A DNA stretch of 5,070 nt from an uncultured Acetobacter sp. Its GTDB lineage: Bacteria > Pseudomonadota > Alphaproteobacteria > Acetobacterales > Acetobacteraceae. Both the position numbers and the translations under genes were made by a program. Location: contig NZ_CALLXM010000127.1 of the NCBI RefSeq assembly GCF_937875265.1, positions 1 through 5,070 on the forward strand, in the 5' to 3' direction. Of the stretch, positions 1 to 5,070 are shown one piece after another. The notes beneath the pieces are model-generated. The model did not search any database. It had not been told where the DNA came from and saw only the letters and a program-made list of their open reading frames with translations. Position 1 is the first letter of the stretch; each line of letters begins with the position of its first letter.

Positions 1-726
1 TGGCTGTTCTCTATCAAGTTTACGGCGTAAGGCTGACCAAATCATTGAGCCCTGATCTGGGTCTTCATCAAACTGCTTTTTGGTTCTGAGAATTCTTTCT
101 TCAGACGGTACATGTAAAGGTGCACCGGTAGCCTGTGCAGCAATTTGAATGCGGCAGGACTGTTCCAGGTAATACATGCGATAAAATGCTCTTGCGACCG
201 TCTCACCTACAGTGAGAAGACCATGATTTTGCAAAATCAGCGCGCTATTATTGCCAAGGTCACGAACAAGGCGTTCCCGTTCGCTCAGATTGTCATCTGC
301 CGCAATGCCTTCATACCCATGAAACCCAACTGAGCCGTAAAATTCGATATTCATTTGGTTAAGCGGCAGAATATTTGTGTCCTGTGCAGCAATAACCATA
401 CCAGGCACGGTGTGCGTATGCATGACGCAGGCGGCATCGGGTCGGCTACGATGCACGGCTGAATGAATAACAAATCCAGCCGGGTTAACCGGCCATGAGG
501 TTTCCTGTTTGGGTTGCCCGTCGGCATCCACAATAACAAGAGAACTGGCAGTAATTTCTTCAAACAACAAACCATACGGATTTACAAGAAACCGATGGTC
601 CTCACCTGGCAGGCGCACGGACAGGTGCGTATAGACAAGGTCAGTCATATTGAAATGCGCCATCAGGCGGTAGGCCGCGGCCAGGTCTTCGCGCAGGGTT
701 TGTTCTGCTTGAGGAATATGAAGCAT
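1..726 (-). CDS. Class II aldolase/adducin family protein (3' end cut off by window edge)
   Basis: I translated this frame by hand: 242 codons stay open to base 1 with no stop, so the C-terminus lies outside the window; the family usually runs to about 250-260 residues, so little is missing. The fold is that of zinc-dependent class II aldolases and the adducin head. Zinc ligands are visible as the HTH motif (H103, H105) and the later QNHGLL motif (H168). The N-terminal half has the family phrases YTHLSVR (33-39) and NPYGLLFEEI (49-58). The stretch N81-PAGFVIH-H88 followed by RPDA (95-98) matches the adducin-like branch rather than FucA/AraD. In that branch the position of FucA Glu73 is glycine (G84 here, by hand alignment), so aldol cleavage of a sugar phosphate cannot be assumed. 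The start at 726 follows the oxygenase stop by 14 bases and has a weak purine-rich ribosome site, AAAGAGA. It is the last visible gene of the cluster and probably cytoplasmic. The substrate is unknown; the family call is firm. Confidence -1.
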   Translation of the reverse strand, partial: MLHIPQAEQTLREDLAAAYRLMAHFNMTDLVYTHLSVRLPGEDHRFLVNPYGLLFEEITASSLVIVDADGQPKQETSWPVNPAGFVIHSAVHRSRPDAACVMHTHTVPGMVIAAQDTNILPLNQMNIEFYGSVGFHGYEGIAADDNLSERERLVRDLGNNSALILQNHGLLTVGETVARAFYRMYYLEQSCRIQIAAQATGAPLHVPSEERILRTKKQFDEDPDQGSMIWSALRRKLDREQP

Positions 727-733
727 GTATGGT

Positions 734-740
734 TCTCTTT
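734..740 (-). promoter_or_regulatory. Weak ribosome binding site of the aldolase-like gene
   Basis: The minus strand reads AAAGAGA here, 7 bases before the ATG at 726 and just after the TAA of the oxygenase gene. It lacks a GGAG or AGGA core, so initiation probably gains from ribosomes that have just finished the upstream gene. Confidence -1.
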
Positions 741-1778
741 TTAAACGGGACCGCTGGCTTTTTTGAAGTGGCCAAATGTTGCCGTTTTACGTGCACCAGA
801 AGGAAGCGCCAATGTACCAGCCTCTACGCGGCGTGCAAGATACTGGTAGGTTTGCAGGGCCTGAGCCCACATATGCTCACCAATAGTAATAGCCTCGTAT
901 TCCTGGCTGCCTGTTGCAAATGCAGGGAGGGGACGAATTTGGGTGTGGTAATCACAGGCATAAAAAAGCGGGAAGGAATAACGCTCTTCCTTAACGCTAC
1001 GCACACGGTGAGCTGTGGCAACAAATGCTCCAGCAGTCATCACTTCCAGCATATCACCAATATTCACAACAAACGCACCGGGGATAGGGGATGCATCGAT
1101 CCACTCCCCGTTCCCATTCATGACTTCAAGTCCAGGCTGGTCGGCCAGCAGAATGGTAAAGCATTCGTAGTCAGTATGGGCGCCAATGCCCGGAGCGTCC
1201 TGCGCGGCTGCGTCATAAGGGTAATGGATCATGCGCAGCTTTGAGGGCGGAAAATTGGCGTGATCATCAAAATAGTTTTCAGGCAGGCTCAGAGCGAGTG
1301 CAAACCCTCTGAATAAGGTGCGACCCAGGTCAAACACAGCTTTGTAGTAAGCTTGTGCTGCGTCTTTAAAGCCGGGGACGGTTGGCCATTTGTTTGGGCC
1401 AAGCAAAGGGGTGCCTGCCTGTACTAATGGGTTGTCTGCCGGAACTTCAAAGCCGATATCAAAGGCTTCCTTATGGTCAGGCCGCCCGCTGCCGTACACT
1501 TCCTCACCTTCCGGCACAAAGCCTTTATGTGTTTCAGAAGATCCTATGTAATAGTCCATTTTGCGGTCAAAAGACTGCGCAAAAAAAGCTTTAGCGGCGT
1601 CGCGCACATCCTGAATGATATTTGCGGGCACATGATGGCCAGAAATATATAAGAAGCCGACATTACGGGCGGCGTCACCCAGTTCTTGTGCTACGGCCTG
1701 ACGGTCCTGTGCGTTCTCGCTATACAGACCAGCAATATTAACAACAGGAATGGACGTGAATGTTTTAGCGTCTGTCAT
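741..1778 (-). CDS. Isopenicillin N synthase family Fe(II)/2-oxoglutarate-type oxygenase
   Basis: This 345-residue protein is a complete member of the non-haem iron oxygenase family that includes isopenicillin N synthase, plant flavonol/ACC oxidases and the bacterial ethylene-forming enzyme. The N-terminal DIOX_N part (about 10-125) opens with IPVVNIAGL and contains NVGFLYISGHHVP (39-51) and the phrase HKGFVPEGEEVYGSGRPDHKE (84-104). The catalytic double-stranded beta-helix follows (about 178-285). The iron triad is H201, D203 (in GIGAHTDY) and H257 (in TAHRV). The RxS motif that binds the carboxylate of 2-oxoglutarate or of the substrate is R266-Y-S268. All key residues are present, so it should be active, most likely hydroxylating or oxidatively cleaving a small molecule in the cytoplasm with O2. 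The substrate cannot be read from sequence, and resemblance to the ethylene-forming enzyme around GIGAHTDY does not prove that activity. The ATG at 1778 lies 5 bases after the stop of the upstream gene, with an AGGA site. The family call is firm. Confidence -1.
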   Translation of the reverse strand: MTDAKTFTSIPVVNIAGLYSENAQDRQAVAQELGDAARNVGFLYISGHHVPANIIQDVRDAAKAFFAQSFDRKMDYYIGSSETHKGFVPEGEEVYGSGRPDHKEAFDIGFEVPADNPLVQAGTPLLGPNKWPTVPGFKDAAQAYYKAVFDLGRTLFRGFALALSLPENYFDDHANFPPSKLRMIHYPYDAAAQDAPGIGAHTDYECFTILLADQPGLEVMNGNGEWIDASPIPGAFVVNIGDMLEVMTAGAFVATAHRVRSVKEERYSFPLFYACDYHTQIRPLPAFATGSQEYEAITIGEHMWAQALQTYQYLARRVEAGTLALPSGARKTATFGHFKKASGPV

Positions 1779-1783
1779 GATAC

Positions 1784-2644
1784 TCAGTCCTGTTCAGCTT
1801 GGATGGGGAATAGCGTCTTGAAATGAGCCTGCTCGGTCTGGCCTATCCACACATTCATGTCCCATAGATCGGCTATAGGAGCGTTGGTGAAGGGGAGGGT
1901 ATGCACATAGCCGTCAGGCCCACATTCAGGTGTCAGGGTTGAGGCGCGGTAACCGCGTTCTTTTTGAGAGAGCCAAACCTGTTCCCATATATTTTGATGA
2001 AAGAGTCTGGCATCTGCATGCTCCGGGGCTGCGGGATGCGGCACCTGAGGGCCCTGATCGTAGCCTATACGCGCCTGTATGTGATGAACCCTTTTGAAAA
2101 AGGATGTGAAGTCATCAGCCGGGTCATTGAGCAGGCGCTCACAGCAGACGACCCAATGGCTTATATCCAGCGTGAAAAGTATATCGCTGTTGAGCTGGGG
2201 GAGCACATCCAGTGTAATCCATGGGTTTGCAAGAATGCGTGAGCGGTGCGTTTCAAAAACACACAGGAGCCCGAATTCCTGCCCTATAGCATGTGCTCTG
2301 TTTATAAACTCGGCCTGCTCGCTGGCGCACCAACGGTCATTGCCCCCCAAAACATTGATAAAACGGGGGGCCATGCAGGTGGCACGGTCCAGTGCACTTC
2401 GTAAATCATCCAGATGGGTTTCAAGAGTGGCAGCCTGCTGGGGCACAACGCCACCACCAGTCATGGCAATGCCGATATAGGGCATACCCTCATCAGCCAG
2501 CAGACGAGCGTTATTCCGTGCGTCTGCTTGGGTCGAGGGAATGCGTCCTTCCAGCCCGGTAAAGCCGGCGGCTCGTACGTCTTCTATGGCGTACTGCCAC
2601 GGGCGGCTGTCACCCCATAATGTTTTGAAAACCTCGAGATACAT
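1784..2644 (-). CDS. Sugar phosphate isomerase/epimerase-like TIM-barrel protein (xylose isomerase-like/AP endonuclease 2 family)
   Basis: This 286-residue protein has the usual length and layout of single-domain xylose-isomerase-like TIM barrels. The opening strand MYLEVFKTLWG leads into repeated alpha/beta units such as AGFTGLEGRIPS (26-37) and PRFINVLGGND (93-103). Putative divalent-metal and catalytic residues lie at barrel strand ends: E131 in FETHRSR, D160 and H163 in LDISHW, H188 in VHHIQARIGYDQGPQVPHP (186-204), and E240 in TPECGPDGY. These phrases fit a bacterial subgroup annotated as sugar phosphate isomerase/epimerase whose substrates are largely undefined. Known relatives interconvert keto sugars or act on inositol and hydroxypyruvate compounds; endonuclease activity is unlikely. 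There are six cysteines, with a CC pair at 167-168 soon after the D160 motif and C241 directly after metal ligand E240. The ATG at 2644 has an AGGG site 8 bases upstream. The gene follows the receptor across a 58-base spacer holding a terminator, and its end carries the ribosome site of the oxygenase gene. The fold call is firm; the reaction is not known. Confidence -1.
   Translation of the reverse strand: MYLEVFKTLWGDSRPWQYAIEDVRAAGFTGLEGRIPSTQADARNNARLLADEGMPYIGIAMTGGGVVPQQAATLETHLDDLRSALDRATCMAPRFINVLGGNDRWCASEQAEFINRAHAIGQEFGLLCVFETHRSRILANPWITLDVLPQLNSDILFTLDISHWVVCCERLLNDPADDFTSFFKRVHHIQARIGYDQGPQVPHPAAPEHADARLFHQNIWEQVWLSQKERGYRASTLTPECGPDGYVHTLPFTNAPIADLWDMNVWIGQTEQAHFKTLFPIQAEQD
1788..1791 (-). 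promoter_or_regulatory. Ribosome binding site of the oxygenase gene, inside the upstream coding end
   Basis: AGGA lies 9 bases before the ATG at 1778 and inside the last codons (CAG GAC) of the isomerase-like gene. The site supports the chosen start and means that translation of the two genes is probably coupled. Confidence -1.
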
Positions 2645-2652
2645 GAACGAGA

Positions 2653-2656
2653 CCCT
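2653..2656 (-). promoter_or_regulatory. Ribosome binding site of the isomerase-like gene
   Basis: AGGG (in CCAGGG) lies 8 bases before the ATG at 2644, directly after the T-run of the predicted terminator. A transcript that reads through the terminator would therefore still have a usable initiation site. Confidence -1.
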
Positions 2657-2658
2657 GG

Positions 2659-2696
2659 AAAAAGACTGAGTTAAGCAGGCATGCCAAACTCAGCCT
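2659..2696 (-). terminator. Intrinsic (rho-independent) terminator after the receptor gene
   Basis: In the minus-strand transcript CTGAGTT (2693-2687) pairs perfectly with AACTCAG (2672-2666). The stem extends outward by a G-U, a G-C and an A-U pair. Inward, after one T-T mismatch, come a G-U pair and GCA/TGC, closing on a TGCC loop. The 3' side of the stem runs into a run of five T (2663-2659, including the base that closes the outermost A-U pair). It starts only a few bases after the receptor stop and ends before the next gene's ribosome site. On the plus strand no T-run follows, so it works in one direction only. The likely role is to end or reduce transcription between receptor and enzyme genes. 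Only folding by eye supports this; no energy was calculated. Confidence -1.
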
Positions 2697-2702
2697 GTGT
2701 AT

Positions 2703-5039
2703 TCAGAAATTATAGCGCAGATCTACACCGACCCAGCGAGGTGTTTGTAAATACTGTGCTCGACTGTTGTCACTTCCAGTAAACGAGTAAGTATTGCCAT
2801 GTTTGTCAAGCATGTTGTCAACGTAAACTGCAGCTGTCCATTTGCTGCTTTTAGGGGCAAATTCCATACGAAGGCCCATGGAGCCAATTTTGTTGGTTTG
2901 GCCATTGGGGTCCCCGAGTGCCACCAGCATATTGTCTTTCCATGTGTAGCTGGCCTGCAGGGTCAAACGGTAGCGGCTGACATCAATGCCATAACGCGCC
3001 ACAGCACTCCATGAGAAACGGGGAGCAAAGGGCAGTGCAGAGTGTGCACTCACATTAGACAACAGGGGCAGGCCGCCAATGTTGTTCACTGCTGTTGTTG
3101 CCTGCGCATCCAGATAGGCAAAAGAGCCTCGTAGATCGAGGTTGGGGATGAGGTCATGCACTGTGGATGAGAGCTCACCACCCTGTGTTCTGGCGCGTGA
3201 GATTGAGCCTAAGCTGAGAGAGGTAATGTTCCCCGGCATTTCCGCCACAAACAGAGTCTGTCTGTTGTGGTATTCGTAGTCAAATAAGGAGCCTTCCAGC
3301 GAGAGCTTGTTTTTGAACAGGCTTGATTTGAAGCCAATTTCATAAGCGATCAGGTTTTCCGGCCGCACGTAGTCCAAGGCCTGCGGTGCGGAAACAGGGG
3401 CTGCAAAATACGAGCCAGCCTTATACCCGTTGGAAATTGTACCATAGAGGTACGTGCCAGGCACAACCTGATAACGCAGGCCAACGCGGCCAGTAAAACG
3501 CTCATAGTTGTGGCTGGTGTTCATGTAAGACAGGGAGCTGCCAGGTACACCACTTAGCACCCCGTTATCATCGTGTGTGCCACCATGAAATCCGCGTTCA
3601 TCATAAGAGAAGCGGCCGGACGCAATAAAATCAAGGTTGTGCGTAATATTGGTCACGGTGTTGACGTATACACCGGTTGACAGGTTCTGCTGGCTGAAGT
3701 GGTTTGTCAGGTTAGCTTCGGGCTGATCAAACAGAAAGCCGCGATAGCTGGTATAGGCGCCGTCGATTTTGTCATAAGATTCGTAAATACCCACAGTCAG
3801 GTGGAATATTTTTGCAATATTCGTACGAAGGTGCATGTCGTGAGACTGGGACAGATACGTATCGTTCCAGTGGTAGTCTGCAACCTGCACAGATTCGCCA
3901 TCGTAGTTATCAAAAATATCCCTGCGATACATGTCGATGGCTGTCTGTGAGCTAAACACACCAAAGTTGAAAACATGCTCGAATGACAATGACGCTCCGC
4001 CACCGTTCTCATTACGGCTGACCGGGTTCTGACCAACATTCACCCTGTTGTAGAACGCATTTGGTGCAACACCGATGGTGCCAACAGGGAACCCGTTAAC
4101 AGCGTCCCCTTGCGTATTCTGGGGGGACATGGGGGTGCTGCGGTCACGCGTGTAATGGATGTTCAGAAGGGCTGTGGTTTTGTCATCAATCTGGAATTTG
4201 GTCAGGTTCCGCATAGCCAGAATATCCTGCGCGCCATAACGCTTATTGGTATTCAGGTCATGCTGCCAGCCATCTCCTTTTGTATAGCTGAAAGCAGTAC
4301 GATTGGAGATTTTATCCGTAATAGGAACGTTGATGGCAAATTTACCGGTGTTGGTATTATAGCTGCTGTAACCCCACTCAGCATACCCGCCAAACTTGTC
4401 TGACGGTTTGACTGAGGAAATATTGACACTGCCGCCTGTCGTGCTGCGGCCCATGTCAAAACCCTGCGGCCCTTTTTCCACCACAACGTTTTCAAGATCG
4501 AGCATCTGGCCGTTGTAGAGAGCGGCGTAGGGGGCAAACACGCCATCCAGATAAATGCCGATACCGCCCATATTGGTGCCCACATAATCATCTAGGCCGA
4601 CGCCACGGATGGAGAAAATGGGTGAACTGCCGGAGGTGGCGTTGACCGCCGTCACGCCGGGGGTAAAGGCTGCAATCTCTTTAGGGCTTTCTACGTGCAG
4701 TTCACGCAGTTCCTTGCCGCTCATGACGTTCACGGTGCCAGCCTGCGTATGGTAATGCGCAGTGCGTGTCTGGATGACCTGAATATCTTCCGGGGACGTG
4801 CTTTTGTGCGCCGTACGAACCTTGTCGCGCCGTGGGGCGGCTGAGGCCGCCCGGTTTGCGCTGGCATGTGCGCTGCTGGCTTTGTGGCTGCGCAGCGGAG
4901 CTTCAGCCGTTGCAGCCAGAGCGGGCAGGGCGGATGTCGTGCCCAGCAGCAGCGCGGTCAGAGCAAGTTTGCGATGAACCGTTTGCCGGTAGCCCTTGGT
5001 AAGGGTTGCCCGGATTATGGCATGGGGATGGAATGTCAT
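2703..5039 (-). CDS. TonB-dependent outer-membrane receptor
   Basis: This 778-residue protein is a full-length TonB-dependent receptor that would carry an iron chelate or other scarce nutrient across the outer membrane using energy from TonB-ExbB-ExbD. A signal peptide (about 1-42) has a long basic n-region, the hydrophobic stretch LALTALLLGTTSALPALA and a likely cut after ALA. An Ala/Ser/His/Arg/Lys-rich linker (about 44-82) and a possible TonB box, DIQVIQT (85-91), follow. The plug (about 95-215) shows LRELHVESPKEIAAFTPGV, FSIRGVG (142-148) and GIYLDGV (161-167). The barrel fills the rest and ends in DLRYNF with the terminal phenylalanine typical of outer-membrane proteins. There is no room for an N-terminal signalling (STN) domain, so it is a plain transporter, not a FecA-type transducer. 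The plug phrase usually LRGPQGTLYGRNTTGG reads EKGPQGFDMGRSTTGG (188-203). No cysteine is seen. The ATG at 5039 has an AAGGA site 8 bases upstream. The ligand is unknown; the neighbouring enzymes hint at an organic compound. Confidence -1.
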   Translation of the reverse strand: MTFHPHAIIRATLTKGYRQTVHRKLALTALLLGTTSALPALAATAEAPLRSHKASSAHASANRAASAAPRRDKVRTAHKSTSPEDIQVIQTRTAHYHTQAGTVNVMSGKELRELHVESPKEIAAFTPGVTAVNATSGSSPIFSIRGVGLDDYVGTNMGGIGIYLDGVFAPYAALYNGQMLDLENVVVEKGPQGFDMGRSTTGGSVNISSVKPSDKFGGYAEWGYSSYNTNTGKFAINVPITDKISNRTAFSYTKGDGWQHDLNTNKRYGAQDILAMRNLTKFQIDDKTTALLNIHYTRDRSTPMSPQNTQGDAVNGFPVGTIGVAPNAFYNRVNVGQNPVSRNENGGGASLSFEHVFNFGVFSSQTAIDMYRRDIFDNYDGESVQVADYHWNDTYLSQSHDMHLRTNIAKIFHLTVGIYESYDKIDGAYTSYRGFLFDQPEANLTNHFSQQNLSTGVYVNTVTNITHNLDFIASGRFSYDERGFHGGTHDDNGVLSGVPGSSLSYMNTSHNYERFTGRVGLRYQVVPGTYLYGTISNGYKAGSYFAAPVSAPQALDYVRPENLIAYEIGFKSSLFKNKLSLEGSLFDYEYHNRQTLFVAEMPGNITSLSLGSISRARTQGGELSSTVHDLIPNLDLRGSFAYLDAQATTAVNNIGGLPLLSNVSAHSALPFAPRFSWSAVARYGIDVSRYRLTLQASYTWKDNMLVALGDPNGQTNKIGSMGLRMEFAPKSSKWTAAVYVDNMLDKHGNTYSFTGSDNSRAQYLQTPRWVGVDLRYNF
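4764..4790 (-). other. Possible TonB box of the receptor (residues 84-92)
   Basis: The segment EDIQVIQTR precedes the plug at the place where TonB boxes such as EEIVVTGTR normally sit. It keeps the acidic lead and alternating hydrophobic residues, but has glutamines where valine and glycine are common. The assignment rests on position and pattern only. Confidence -1.
4914..5039 (-). other. Signal peptide of the receptor (residues 1-42)
   Basis: The n-region of about 24 residues is unusually long, with basic residues R10, K15, R18, R23 and K24. A hydrophobic core of about 13 residues and a SALPALA-A cleavage region follow. No internal methionine offers a shorter start, and the good ribosome site before 5039 supports the long form. 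Export would be through Sec. Confidence -1.
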
Positions 5040-5047
5040 GCCTGCAT

Positions 5048-5052
5048 TCCTT
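5048..5052 (-). promoter_or_regulatory. Ribosome binding site of the receptor gene
   Basis: AAGGA lies 8 bases before the ATG at 5039, a good Shine-Dalgarno match that fixes the start. An out-of-frame ATG (ATG CAG GCA TGA) directly follows it and overlaps the true start; it is probably not used. The bases beyond, to 5070, are too few to show a promoter or operator. Confidence -1.
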
Positions 5053-5070
5053 GCGTTAAGGCGTGTGGAG

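Noticed and set aside
351..575. Minus-strand 74-codon frame
   Set aside because: It is another frame of the aldolase-like gene, whose real frame carries the HTH and QNHGLL zinc motifs.
729..1244. Plus-strand open frame of 171 codons
   Set aside because: It lies wholly antisense to the well-conserved oxygenase gene, has low-complexity basic and cysteine-rich content, no recognisable domain and no good ribosome site.
741..1778. Calling the oxygenase an ethylene-forming enzyme or true isopenicillin N synthase
   Set aside because: Only family-level motifs (GIGAHTDY, the H-D-H triad, RxS) are shared, and there are no penicillin biosynthesis genes nearby, so a specific name would be overreach.
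1964..2620. Three overlapping plus-strand open frames
   Set aside because: They are antisense to the isomerase-like gene and overlap one another. Their translations look like random coding shadows.
2678..2685. GGCATGCC palindrome as a possible operator
   Set aside because: It lies in the inner part of the terminator hairpin, which explains it. Eight bases alone do not support a protein-binding site.
4110..4591. Plus-strand frame of 97 codons and minus-strand frame of 112 codons inside the receptor gene
   Set aside because: Both are out of frame with the receptor's conserved plug and barrel sequence and show no family motif.
4791..5000. Higher GC than the left end of the window as a sign of transfer
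   Set aside because: One 60-base line here (4801-4860) counts 42 G+C, against 25 in the line at 181-240. The GC-rich part encodes the Ala/Arg-rich linker and signal peptide, so amino-acid composition explains it.

Overview
The window carries four genes, all on the minus strand and all pointing from the right edge towards the left edge. In transcription order they are: a TonB-dependent outer-membrane receptor (5039-2703), a sugar-isomerase-like TIM-barrel protein (2644-1784), an isopenicillin-N-synthase-type Fe(II) oxygenase (1778-741), and a class II aldolase/adducin-type protein (726 to the left edge, C-terminus cut off). Almost every base is coding. The only gap longer than 15 bases inside the cluster is the 58-base spacer behind the receptor gene. 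The last 31 bases (5040-5070) are the receptor leader and contain its ribosome binding site, but too little is present to see a promoter.

The organism is a Gram-negative bacterium, since it has a TonB-dependent receptor with a signal peptide. Moderate-to-high GC, the receptor style and the company of this oxygenase and aldolase suggest an alphaproteobacterium, possibly of the Acetobacteraceae. That placement is an impression from sequence style, not a measured result. No rRNA, tRNA, CRISPR, insertion sequence or phage gene is visible.

The three enzyme genes are packed tightly (gaps of 5 and 14 bases) and probably form one translationally coupled transcript. The receptor gene sits upstream. 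A convincing intrinsic terminator lies between it and the enzymes, so receptor and enzymes may be made in different amounts.

The most economical reading is an uptake-and-processing locus: the receptor imports an unknown ligand, and the three metal-dependent enzymes (isomerase/epimerase-like, oxidative, and aldol/lyase-like) act on it or on its breakdown products. All three enzymes keep their metal-ligand residues, so they look functional. None has a substrate that can be named from sequence. The aldolase-like protein lacks the acidic residue used by classical fuculose/ribulose-phosphate enzymes, and the receptor has a divergent plug motif.
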